Source: Pseudoalteromonas espejiana DSM 9414 (lineage in GTDB: Bacteria; Pseudomonadota; Gammaproteobacteria; Enterobacterales; Alteromonadaceae). Taken from it: a stretch of DNA of 64,000 nt. Both the position numbers and the translations under genes were made by a program. Shown here piece by piece: positions 1 through 6,646 of the stretch. The notes under the pieces were generated by a model. That model was not told where the DNA came from and ran no database searches. It saw only the letters and a program-made list of their open reading frames with translations. The first letter of the stretch is position 1, and each line of letters opens with the position of its first letter. The stretch lies in assembly GCF_002221525.1 (NCBI RefSeq), contig NZ_CP011028.1, positions 569,001 to 633,000 of the forward strand. The letters are read 5' to 3'.

Positions 1-260
1 TGACATAGCATAAATGCATTGGTGCTCTCTATTTTATGAATAAAGCCTAACTCAGATAAAAAGTCTAACGCACGGTAAATAGTCGCTGGTTTTGCGCCTG
101 TTTCTGTCACTTTTAATTGCTCAAGTAAATCGTAAGCGCCCACGCCGCCTTGAGCGCTGGCTAATAGGCGAAATACTTTTTCGCGGATTGGCGTAAAACG
201 CGCACCACGGTTGTCACAAACTTGTTTTGCTTTACTTACGAGTGATTCTATATTCATCAT
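1..260 (-). CDS. zur: Zinc uptake regulator Zur (Fur family), C-terminus cut by window edge
   Basis: Fur-family zinc-sensing repressor. My reading of the minus strand begins MMNIESLVSKAKQVCDNRG and runs through a winged helix with KPATIYRALDFL, followed by HKIESTNAFMLC. This matches the Zur subgroup (E. coli Zur has PPTVYRALDFL and HKVESTNSYVLC) rather than Fur. About 86 codons are visible. The C-terminal dimerisation and metal-binding half lies outside the window. The start is either of two adjacent ATGs (260 or 257). It is divergent from the marC-family gene. I saw no convincing Zur operator in the gap between them. Confidence 0.93.
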   Translation of the reverse strand, partial: MMNIESLVSKAKQVCDNRGARFTPIREKVFRLLASAQGGVGAYDLLEQLKVTETGAKPATIYRALDFLSELGFIHKIESTNAFMLC

Positions 261-352
261 TCTCTTATCCTTAACGCTACCGTGATATACTAACATACTG
301 TGTTGTAGTTGCAGCGTTTTTATTAAACACTTTTTAGCCGGGAAACCCATTA

Positions 353-973
353 ATGCATGAATTATTAGCGATATTTATTTTCTTTTTTGCGGTGATAGAC
401 CCTATAGGTACAGTGCCTGTATTTATAGCTGTAACACGGGGCGAAGATGAAAAGTTTAAACGAAAAGTAATTTTTAAAGCGGTGGGCGTATCTGCTGTGG
501 TTTTGTTGTTTTTTGTTATTGCCGGTGAGCAATTACTTAATGCGATTGAAATACCTCTTTCTGCTTTTCAGATAGCTGGCGGTATTGTATTACTTATTTT
601 TGCACTTTCTATGATTTTTGGTGAAAGTAAGCCCGAAGCCGAAATAAAAAGTGTGCGCGATAGCACCGAAACCGCTATTTTCCCGCTCGCTATTCCCTCA
701 ATTGCAAGCCCCGGTGCCATGTTAGGTGCTGTGCTAATGACCCGCAACGAAGAGTATACGTGGGTAGAGCAGGTTATGACCTCATCGATGATGTTAATAG
801 TGTTAGCCGTTGTATTGGTATTACTATTACTTGCAACGCAGGTGCATAAATTAATTGGCGATAGCGGCGCGAGTATCATAAGTAGAATAATGGGACTTAT
901 TTTAAGCTCTGTTGCCGTAACTAATATTCTAAACGGCATAGCTCATTATTTTGGTTTACAAATATACAGCTAA
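353..973 (+). CDS. MarC family (UPF0056) integral membrane protein, YhgN-like
   Basis: A 206-residue hydrophobic protein with about six membrane segments. It has the family hallmarks FFAVIDPIGTVPVF near the N-terminus and PLAIPSIASPGAML in the middle, the latter being the second half of the internal repeat. MarC/YhgN proteins sit in the inner membrane and have no settled function; the old link to multiple antibiotic resistance has been withdrawn for MarC. Length fits the family. It lies upstream of the original dusA, with about 80 bp between its stop and the dusA stub, so it has kept its chromosomal neighbour despite the phage insertion. Confidence 0.9.
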   Translation: MHELLAIFIFFFAVIDPIGTVPVFIAVTRGEDEKFKRKVIFKAVGVSAVVLLFFVIAGEQLLNAIEIPLSAFQIAGGIVLLIFALSMIFGESKPEAEIKSVRDSTETAIFPLAIPSIASPGAMLGAVLMTRNEEYTWVEQVMTSSMMLIVLAVVLVLLLLATQVHKLIGDSGASIISRIMGLILSSVAVTNILNGIAHYFGLQIYS

Positions 974-975
974 CA

Positions 976-1004
976 TTGATGCTAATTAGGCTTTTGTGTA
1001 AAAT
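976..1004 (+). promoter_or_regulatory. Candidate original dusA promoter, now orphaned
   Basis: TTGATG (976-981), a 17-bp spacer, then TAAAAT (999-1004), directly after the marC-family stop. It points at the 5' stub of dusA. A short hairpin (1008-1012 with 1021-1025) and a second TATAAT (1034-1039) lie between it and the stub. After integration it would read into the left end of the prophage and its GIY-YIG gene. Sequence match only. Confidence 0.45.
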
Positions 1005-1055
1005 ACAGCGCCTTTTTATGGGCGCATTTACCTTATAATCCCCGAGGCTTTTACT

Positions 1056-1151
1056 TTGCAAGAACGCACATTAGATAACCCAACGTTAAACAGACGTTTT
1101 TCAGTTGCACCTATGCTTGATTGGACACACATCCTTATATTTAAGGGTTGA
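1056..1151 (+). pseudogene. dusA: 5' stub of the original dusA, cut off by prophage integration
   Basis: TTG start preceded by GAGG at 8-nt spacing. The reading continues to [13 protein letters not shown], the conserved DusA N-terminal motif, then leaves the family at position 1127 and stops at 1149-1151 in phage DNA. The same motif recurs in the intact dusA at about 11470-11505. This stub is therefore the host's native start region, separated from its gene by the 10.4-kb insertion. It could still be translated as a 31-residue peptide. Confidence 0.9.
1113..1126 (+). repeat. attL core (14 bp)
   Basis: ATGCTTGATTGGAC, identical to 11490-11503. It encodes MLDW plus part of the next codon of DusA. 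To the left is native chromosome (marC family and the dusA start). To the right is phage sequence. Similarity left of the core at both ends reflects the phage carrying its own copy of the dusA 5' coding region. Confidence 0.88.
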
Positions 1152-1251
1152 AAACCTATTATGGAACACTATAAGAGCCACCGTGCTTTTTAAAATTAAA
1201 TTTAACAGGGTTCCTTAAACATTACTTTCCTGATTCTTAAGAGTAAATAAA

Positions 1252-1902
1252 ATGGATGATTATTATCAAAAGATTGAAAATGTGATTCTTGAATTGTTTG
1301 CTTTTTCTAAAACTTATAAAGATGTAATTATAGAGCTAAATCGTAGAGGAATAAAAACCGTCTCAGGCAAAGAATTTAACCAATCTTCTCTATTAATTTT
1401 AAGGAAAAAACTGGGGCTTAATATTGAGAAAAAGAAACTTCCTAATTTAAAATACTATGTGTACAAAATTACATGTAATTACCCTTATAAGTGCCAAGGC
1501 TTTGTATATTACGGAAAACATAAAGATCGTTGCCCTCATTCTAATACTTACATGGGAGGGGGCGAACTGTTGGTGTTTGCTCAAAAAAAGTTTGGTCTCG
1601 AGTATTTTGAAAAAAGTGTTATAGCTATTTTTGATTCTAGTGAAGAATCCGAAGAGCTTGAAAGGGAAATTGTTAGTAAAAATTTTATTAGTAGATCAGA
1701 TAACTTTAATATGTCTTTGGGTGGAAAGAATAGTCGGTTAACTCAATATGCTCACCCTTTAAAGCATCGACTTAGTGAATATATTAGAGATAAAGAGATA
1801 GCTAACTGGGAAAATCAGAAAGTTTGGGAATATAGAAGAGGTTTACCTCAAGCAATGAAAGGGATTTTTTTAACCTCTAATATTGGCCAAGATATAGACT
1901 AA
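1252..1902 (+). CDS. GIY-YIG endonuclease-like protein with N-terminal helix-turn-helix-like segment
   Basis: 216 residues. Residues ~1-60 resemble the DNA-binding tail of recombinases and homing enzymes (IIELNRRGIKTVSGKEFNQS). Residues ~70-160 match the Seg-type GIY-YIG nuclease pattern: YYVYKIT, VYYGKH, TYMGGGELL, FGLEYFEK, a Glu in ELEREIV, and FNMSLGGK. The classic GIY and YIG tripeptides appear as YVY and YYG. The family nicks or cuts DNA; phage members are often homing endonucleases. It lies alone between attL and the repressor, reading away from the host side, downstream of the orphaned dusA promoter. The ribosome site is weak (AAGAG). It is cargo rather than a standard inovirus gene. 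A role in mobility, superinfection exclusion or defence is inference. Confidence 0.75.
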   Translation: MDDYYQKIENVILELFAFSKTYKDVIIELNRRGIKTVSGKEFNQSSLLILRKKLGLNIEKKKLPNLKYYVYKITCNYPYKCQGFVYYGKHKDRCPHSNTYMGGGELLVFAQKKFGLEYFEKSVIAIFDSSEESEELEREIVSKNFISRSDNFNMSLGGKNSRLTQYAHPLKHRLSEYIRDKEIANWENQKVWEYRRGLPQAMKGIFLTSNIGQDID

Positions 1903-1961
1903 ATATTATTAGCTTTTTCTAAAATTTTTAAATTGTCAAAAGCCATTCTTGATAATAGCTG

Positions 1962-2357
1962 CTATTTACGTTTCATTATCATTATGTCCATAAATACATT
2001 CAAGTCCATTTCATTCAATATTGTCTGGGTTATCTCAGAAATGCTTACTTCTTCTGCAGGAGTAATTACACCTTTTTGAATCGCTTTGAAAACTCCATCT
2101 GTAATTGATTGTTTTAGTTTATTTACATTTTTTCCTAGTGATAACTCTTCTTCGTCGTTACCAAACAGTAAGTAATCCATAGATACATTAAATTTTTCTG
2201 CCGCATTAACGCAAGCTTCGTAAGGTATTCCTCCTCTTTTTCTAGTGGCTGCTCCCCAGCTTTCTTTATAACCAAGTAATGTTGATAGTTCATTCATTTT
2301 TTGAGTTTCATATAACTCTAAAAGTCTCGAAAAAATTTCATTTGAATTCAATGACAT
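1962..2357 (-). CDS. Phage CI-like repressor
   Basis: 131 residues. Residues ~7-62 fit the Phage_CI_repr helix-turn-helix family: a LLELYETQKMNELSTLLGY segment, a recognition region around SWGAATRKRGGIPYE, then AAEKFNVSMDYLLFG, the usual end of that domain. The remaining ~65 residues are probably for oligomerisation; no peptidase motif (LexA/CI autocleavage) is visible. The start is supported by GAGGG eight bases upstream. It is divergent from the PrtN-like gene, so it should bind the 2358-2535 gap and keep the lytic operon silent, as RstR does in CTXphi. Confidence 0.85.
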   Translation of the reverse strand: MSLNSNEIFSRLLELYETQKMNELSTLLGYKESWGAATRKRGGIPYEACVNAAEKFNVSMDYLLFGNDEEELSLGKNVNKLKQSITDGVFKAIQKGVITPAEEVSISEITQTILNEMDLNVFMDIMIMKRK

Positions 2358-2535
2358 ATAAAAAACCCTCTAAATATTACATTTTAGCCATTGAAATTGA
2401 CAAAATATAATAATAATATCTTTTTTGTCGGTTGGTGCTACTTATTGTAACTGCAACCTGATTTAACGTTAAAATATTTCTGATTTATAACATTTAATCC
2501 GCATTTTGTCTTTTAAATATATTGATAGGGTTGGT
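2358..2535. promoter_or_regulatory. Divergent repressor/replication control region with candidate operators
   Basis: The gap between repressor and PrtN-like gene holds the likely lysogeny switch. GACAAAA (2399-2405) is inverted at TTTTGTC (2423-2429), and TTTTGTC recurs at 2504-2510. GGTTG (2430-2434) is inverted at CAACC (2454-2458). A rightward promoter guess is TTGTAA (2445-2450), a 19-bp spacer and TAAAAT (2470-2475); the GGTTG/CAACC palindrome covers its -35. Assignments are by eye. Confidence 0.45.
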
Positions 2536-2793
2536 ATGAACACTAATTTTGCACTTTTGGCTCGCTTTGAAACGCCAATAATTAATCTGAAAGATGTTTG
2601 TCAGGAATTCTTTGGTATTTCAGTTAAAACGGCTATGCAAAAAATAAAAGGTCAAGACTTCCCTGTTCCTACTTTTCGATTAGCAAACTCTGAACGTTCA
2701 CCTGTATTTATCAAGGTTGAGGACTTAGCTGTTTATATCGACAAGCAATATCAAATCGCCTCGAAAGAATGGCAAACAGTACACATGGCTTAA
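2536..2793 (+). CDS. PrtN family (pyocin activator) regulator
   Basis: 85 residues from ATG 2536, with AGGG about 6 nt upstream; a TTG 30 nt earlier is open but less likely. The pattern MNTNFALLARFETPIINLKD followed by VCQEFFGIS, then LPVPTFRL-type and VFIKVEDLAVYID segments, lines up along its whole length with pyocin activator PrtN, a small DNA-binding protein. First gene of the rightward operon and divergent from the repressor, so it probably activates phage genes or serves as an excisionase (recombination directionality factor). I recall a comparable small protein beside the repressor of Pseudomonas Pf prophages acting in excision and replication; that parallel is from memory. Confidence 0.8.
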   Translation: MNTNFALLARFETPIINLKDVCQEFFGISVKTAMQKIKGQDFPVPTFRLANSERSPVFIKVEDLAVYIDKQYQIASKEWQTVHMA

Positions 2794-2999
2794 CTGATAT
2801 GTGTATTGAAATTTACTACGAGAGCGATCCAATTATGGGGGTAAATACCTCATATGATTTAAACGGAAAACGTCATTACGATTTTTTCAGCTCCTTGTAT
2901 TTGTTCAATGTTTGGGCTTCATTTGAATTTTCCAATTCTGAATTGATTGAAGTTACTAATAATAATTATCACCAATTGGTAGAGCAGGGGAAAATCTAA
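2769..2999 (+). CDS. Small phage protein of unknown function
   Basis: 76 residues if started at ATG 2769, which overlaps the PrtN-like gene by 25 nt; internal ATGs at 2799 and 2832 are alternatives. No family recognised. It is acidic and aromatic (DFFSSLYLFNVWASFEFS), without a signal peptide or clear membrane helix. Its stop overlaps the start of rep (TAATG), implying translational coupling. The position between regulator and initiator suggests an early replication or regulatory role, but nothing in the sequence proves it. Confidence 0.65.
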   Translation: MANSTHGLTDMCIEIYYESDPIMGVNTSYDLNGKRHYDFFSSLYLFNVWASFEFSNSELIEVTNNNYHQLVEQGKI

Positions 3000-4207
3000 T
3001 GCAAGTTAAAAAGAAAAAAGATCACTATACCCAAACAGCAGAAAATTTAATGGCTCATGAAAAATCTGATGCAATTAAGATAGACCACTTAGCTTTCGCT
3101 TTTCCTATTTCAGCACTTCGTTACTGCCGTAAAGCAGGTGAAATTAAGCCAGATATAGAATTAGTTACCGGTTATAAAAAATCGTTTTTTACAAACAATA
3201 ACATTCCCCAAATTAAACGCGTAAAGCGAAATGGCCTTTACCCTAAACCACCCGTTATTAAATCTAGTCAGGCTTTAAATCTTGAACAGTATGAAGCCCA
3301 TAAGAATATGGTTTCAATGCTAATGGCAGATTTTTATGAAGAAACATTAAAGGTATGGGTGAATAAAGTTTTAGGTTTTGAAATATCTCCTATGCGTGGT
3401 CGAGGTTTGCATGGCTATAAAGACTCAATGACCTTACGAGCTAACGGTCTAGATGTTGGCTTTATTGGTGTTGGGGGGCAAAGAGATACTGTTTATTTTC
3501 AAATATCAGGAACTGGCTGTAAGCATTTATTTAGCCATACAACACCTTTCGTTATGCATCACTGGTTATCAAAGGTTTTTACAGTTACACATTTAAGCCG
3601 CATTGATTTGGCTTTTGATGATTTCGATAATAATTTCGACTGTGATTATGCTGAAAAAGCTTATAAAGATGGTTGGTTTAGGACTTCAGATAGAGGTCCT
3701 ACAGCGGATATAAATGAAAACCATAAGTACAAGTATGACAGCAAGATGAAAAAGATATTTAGTCAGGAAATGATTTGTGTCGGTTCACGTAAGTCAATTA
3801 TCTACTGGCGTATTTATAACAAGAAATTAGAGCAAGGTATTAAACAAGATAATTTCTCGTGGTATCGCTCAGAAGCTGAATTAAAGAAATGGACTGTCGA
3901 TTGTTTACTTAATTTAGCTGCAACATTTGCTGGCCTTTGTCCCTTTGCTGCATCTGTCGATTTAGATAAAGGTATAAGAACTAAAGCAATGAGCAAAGCA
4001 AAAGAAATTTGTCTCGATGTTGCTTCCCGTGTCCGACACGTTCGTCGTTCCGCAGGTAGAGCATTGGGTGATGTATTAGAAGCTTTTGAGGGGGATATAT
4101 CAAAAACTATGGGTTTAATTTTACCCGAAGAAACAGGCGGTAAGCTTGGAATACCTCCTACCTACCAACAATTAATTAATCACGTGACAGAGGTTCAACA
4201 TGTCTAA
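2999..4207 (+). CDS. Filamentous phage replication initiation protein (RstA / gpII type)
   Basis: 402 residues. The central stretch LSRIDLAFDDFDNN and the later YWRIYNKKLEQ ... FSWYRSEAELKKW fit the Rep_trans/Phage_CRI replication-initiation families (PF02486/PF05144) found in CTXphi RstA and Pf-type phages. These nick the plus-strand origin and start rolling-circle replication. I did not identify the catalytic tyrosine with confidence; candidates include the Tyr of FSWYRSE. Translation is coupled to the preceding ORF (TAATG), with AGGGG eight bases upstream of ATG. The 3' end overlaps the next gene by 8 nt, typical of a compact phage operon. The gene is full length and seems functional. Confidence 0.88.
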   Translation: MQVKKKKDHYTQTAENLMAHEKSDAIKIDHLAFAFPISALRYCRKAGEIKPDIELVTGYKKSFFTNNNIPQIKRVKRNGLYPKPPVIKSSQALNLEQYEAHKNMVSMLMADFYEETLKVWVNKVLGFEISPMRGRGLHGYKDSMTLRANGLDVGFIGVGGQRDTVYFQISGTGCKHLFSHTTPFVMHHWLSKVFTVTHLSRIDLAFDDFDNNFDCDYAEKAYKDGWFRTSDRGPTADINENHKYKYDSKMKKIFSQEMICVGSRKSIIYWRIYNKKLEQGIKQDNFSWYRSEAELKKWTVDCLLNLAATFAGLCPFAASVDLDKGIRTKAMSKAKEICLDVASRVRHVRRSAGRALGDVLEAFEGDISKTMGLILPEETGGKLGIPPTYQQLINHVTEVQHV

Positions 4208-4556
4208 CAAAATCATTTTATGTGGTCTACAAATTACTAGCTTTCCTGAAAGTAAAAATCCTGATGCAGAATCAGCATTATTACTAATGCTTTACCCATT
4301 GGAAAACGTTAATGCACCAAAATTCAAACGTAAATCGGTAGGTCAATCTACAGAAACACCATTTGGTAAACAGTCACTTAGTATTAATGCTAAATATGCA
4401 CATCGACTAATAGATACACAGGCTTTTGTTTCCAATAAAGAATATGAACTGGTTGTTGGATTTAATACTGATACTTTCGAAAATGAAATTTCGAAAATAA
4501 CACCTGTAGATCCTGCTGTTAAAAAACATTTTGATGAATGTTTGGGTAATAAATAA
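4200..4556 (+). CDS. Putative single-stranded DNA-binding protein (gpV / RstB position)
   Basis: 118 residues, ATG with GAGG seven bases upstream inside the rep gene, overlapping rep by 8 nt. The position directly after the initiator is that of the ssDNA-binding protein in inoviruses (RstB in CTXphi, gpV in Ff). The sequence has beta-strand-rich stretches (IILCGLQITSF, QSLSINAKYA, YELVVGF) and no membrane segment, consistent with a small OB-like fold. Such a protein would coat the displaced viral strand before export. Family membership is inferred from place, size and composition, not from a strong motif. Confidence 0.65.
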   Translation: MSNKIILCGLQITSFPESKNPDAESALLLMLYPLENVNAPKFKRKSVGQSTETPFGKQSLSINAKYAHRLIDTQAFVSNKEYELVVGFNTDTFENEISKITPVDPAVKKHFDECLGNK

Positions 4557-4558
4557 TT

Positions 4559-4813
4559 ATGTCAGTTTGTGCGGTTGCCAATGCTAAAGGTCGTTTGTTT
4601 ATAACTGCGGAAACTGATTGTTCTGAATTTGTTTTATTGGATCAGGCTGAGTTTTCAAATTTGGAGTCCGGTTCACTACAACAAATGCTAGAAACTTTGC
4701 ATTTACTATTTGAGTTTGATGCTGAGCTTTTTGCAATAGTTGAGTTAGCGCTAATTATGGCTTTCTTAACGTCACATTTCGGCGGTCGTATAGTTCGCTG
4801 GTTAGGTAAATAA
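4559..4813 (+). CDS. Small single-span membrane protein, probable minor coat (Psh position)
   Basis: 84 residues. The N-terminal half is soluble and begins MSVCAVANAKGRLFI with a second Cys near residue 21. The C-terminal part is one membrane helix (ELFAIVELALIMAFLTSHF) ending in the basic GGRIVRWLGK, a topology common to inovirus coat proteins. It sits between the putative SSB and the major coat, the psh position in CTXphi. No signal peptide is apparent. I infer a minor coat or assembly role. Confidence 0.65.
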   Translation: MSVCAVANAKGRLFITAETDCSEFVLLDQAEFSNLESGSLQQMLETLHLLFEFDAELFAIVELALIMAFLTSHFGGRIVRWLGK

Positions 4814-4835
4814 TTATAATTTTGGAATAAATAAT

Positions 4836-5057
4836 ATGATTTCTATAAAAAATTTAAGCAATAAAAAAGTGGTTTTAGTTTCAGCTGTCACAGGTGTTTT
4901 AGTAAATTTCACAGCTACTGCTGCTGATTATACGGCAGAAATTGCAACAGCATCAGCAGAGGGTACTGCTAATGTTACTGCGGTTATTGTTGGTGTTATT
5001 GGTATCGCAATCCTTGGTTTTGGTGTTGGCGCTATGGTTTCATGGTTTAAACGTTAA
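4836..5057 (+). CDS. Major coat protein (gpVIII / Cep-like)
   Basis: 73-residue precursor. Residues 1-30 form a long basic signal sequence ending FTATAA; cleavage there would leave a mature protein of about 43 residues starting DYTAEIATA. The mature part has an acidic N-terminus, one hydrophobic helix (VTAVIVGVIGIAILGFGVGAMV) and a basic end, SWFKR, which would face the DNA inside the virion. This is the standard inovirus major-coat plan. GGAATAAATA precedes the ATG. The stop overlaps a 26-codon ORF, and a hairpin follows. Confidence 0.9.
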   Translation: MISIKNLSNKKVVLVSAVTGVLVNFTATAADYTAEIATASAEGTANVTAVIVGVIGIAILGFGVGAMVSWFKR

Positions 5058-5137
5058 TGGTTATTACTATATTTTTTGCTTGTGCTTTTTATTATGCAAT
5101 GTTTGAGGGTTTCACTTCTGGCATTAGAGCTTCCTAA
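5057..5137 (+). CDS. Tiny hydrophobic ORF, candidate gpVII/gpIX-type minor coat protein
   Basis: 26 codons reading MVITIFFACAFYYAMFEG and ending FTSGIRAS, starting at the ATG of TAATG at the major-coat stop, so translation can be coupled. The product is one short hydrophobic helix with a small basic tail, similar in size and character to the ~32-residue gpVII and gpIX of Ff phages (gpIX also runs from a hydrophobic stretch into a short charged tail). It ends just before the post-coat hairpin. No separate ribosome site is visible. It is easily missed because of its length. Confidence 0.5.
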   Translation: MVITIFFACAFYYAMFEGFTSGIRAS

Positions 5138-5156
5138 TATAGTTTTTATAAATACC

Positions 5157-5175
5157 AAGGGAGCTTAGCTCCCTT
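5157..5175 (+). terminator. Hairpin after the major coat gene
   Basis: AAGGGAGC paired with GCTCCCTT around a TTA loop, followed by a weak T-run. A partial terminator after the coat gene is a usual inovirus device that keeps coat mRNA abundant and downstream genes low. The poor T-tract suggests leaky termination. Confidence 0.6.
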
Positions 5176-5194
5176 ACTTATAGGCTCTTTAGTA

Positions 5195-6646
5195 ATGAAA
5201 ACCTTAATCTTTTTTTTACTTTTCATTTCTTCATTCTCTCATGCGGCCTTTACAGCAACTTCAGGTAATTACCCGACTAATAATGAAACCTGTAGTGATT
5301 TTCTAGGTTGTTATTCTATTTTTGCAAACATTTACCAAGAAGAAAATTACTCTTTAAATGGCAATGCTTTTATCATAGGTAAGAATCTATATGCGGAGTA
5401 TGTTAAACCTAGCGGTTATAAAATTAATAAACATATCACCTTCACATATTCAGATGATTGCTATATGTCTAGCTCAGTAGGCATGATTTGCGGTCTTTCA
5501 TGTAATAGCGAAAACTCCTGTTTCTCCTATGGTTCTTCTCTTTGCTCTGGTTATATTTCGTCTTATGAATACGATGATCCTGCTAATTGGACATATTCAT
5601 GCTCTCAATTTGAAGATAACAGTTCCCCTATCGATATTGACCAGCTACCAGATGATTCAATAATTACATCTACTGTTAAAGGTGATAGGGGGTTGAGAGG
5701 GCAAACTGGAGAAGCTGGAGTTGATGGTAAAGACGGTCAAGATGGTAAAGATGGAGTGAATGGCTTGGATGGTGTTTCATGTTCTGTCAATAAGCATCAG
5801 GGAACTATTACTATTAATTGTCCAAGTGGAGATACTTTTATATCAGAGTATTCCATAAAAGAAGATATTAAAAATGAGCTAAATAATGAAAATTGTTTCG
5901 TAAGTTCTGTTGATGAAATTAATAATAAAATATTTTACTCGTGTCCCGATGGGCAAAAAATAGTTCAAGTTAAAAATGGTCTTGATGGTGCTGATGGTGC
6001 TGATGGTGTAGATGGTCTTGATGGTGCTGATGGTCTTGATGGTGCTGATGGTATCGATGGCGCTGATGGTGCTGATGGTATCGATGGCGCTGATGGTGCT
6101 GATGGCGCTGATGGTGTAGATGGTGCTGATGGTGCTGATGGTGCTGATGGTGCTGATGGTGCTGATGGTGCTGATGGTATCGATGGTGCTGATGGTGTTA
6201 ATGGTAGAAATGGCGCAGACGGTATAGCAGGCACTAATGGTGAAGATGGTAGTGTTGTTAACCTTCAATCTGTTGCTGATGCTATAAATGATGGTTTCTC
6301 TTACTTAAAAGAGCCTGTTTCAAACTCACCTAGCCAAAGTAACTCTAATGCTTATTCTTCACTTTTTAGTCAACAATCTATTGATGAAAATAACAGCGAA
6401 GTACAAAATTATAAAGACCTAATACAAGCTGCCAATATAACTTTTAAAGATACTGTATCTTCTAAATTTAGCTTTTCATCATCATCCTCTGGTTACCAAG
6501 CAAGGAATTTAGATTTAGGCTCTTGGGGACAGCATGATGTTTCAATATCCCGCATAACCCAGCATTTTGGCGGCTTGGCCAATATCATTTATTTTTTCGC
6601 AACACTTCTTGCACTTTCAATTGTTTTATCTGGAGTTAAATTATGA
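5195..6646 (+). CDS. Adsorption / minor coat protein (gpIII-like) with collagen-like triplet repeats
   Basis: 483 residues: signal peptide 1-17 (cut after SFSHA), a Cys-rich domain ~20-160 with about ten Cys, a collagen-like block of ten Gly-X-Y triplets (163-193), a second Cys-containing domain (194-260), a longer block of about 30 triplets (262-352), a Ser-rich linker, and a C-terminal membrane anchor (IIYFFATLLALSIVLSGV). It occupies the gpIII/OrfU slot before the DUF2523 and zot genes. Ff gpIII also has two receptor-binding domains and a membrane-bound C-domain joined by glycine-rich linkers; collagen-like stalks seem to play that part here. Asp dominates the Y position of the long block. 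The end overlaps the next gene by 4 nt. Confidence 0.85.
   Translation: MKTLIFFLLFISSFSHAAFTATSGNYPTNNETCSDFLGCYSIFANIYQEENYSLNGNAFIIGKNLYAEYVKPSGYKINKHITFTYSDDCYMSSSVGMICGLSCNSENSCFSYGSSLCSGYISSYEYDDPANWTYSCSQFEDNSSPIDIDQLPDDSIITSTVKGDRGLRGQTGEAGVDGKDGQDGKDGVNGLDGVSCSVNKHQGTITINCPSGDTFISEYSIKEDIKNELNNENCFVSSVDEINNKIFYSCPDGQKIVQVKNGLDGADGADGVDGLDGADGLDGADGIDGADGADGIDGADGADGADGVDGADGADGADGADGADGADGIDGADGVNGRNGADGIAGTNGEDGSVVNLQSVADAINDGFSYLKEPVSNSPSQSNSNAYSSLFSQQSIDENNSEVQNYKDLIQAANITFKDTVSSKFSFSSSSSGYQARNLDLGSWGQHDVSISRITQHFGGLANIIYFFATLLALSIVLSGVKL
5978..6250 (+). repeat. 9-bp-periodic repeat encoding the collagen-like stalk
   Basis: Tandem variants of GGTGCTGAT, nearly perfect in 6107-6170, each encoding Gly-Ala-Asp; variants give GVD, GLD, GID. 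Codon choice is so uniform that the DNA itself is a microsatellite-like array, prone to change in unit number without frameshift. It leaves long open antisense frames that should not be taken as genes. Confidence 0.92.

Noticed and set aside
5879..6268. Antisense ORFs rich in Thr-Ile-Ser or Pro-Ser-Ala
   Set aside because: Shadows of the 9-bp repeat that encodes the collagen-like stalk on the plus strand.
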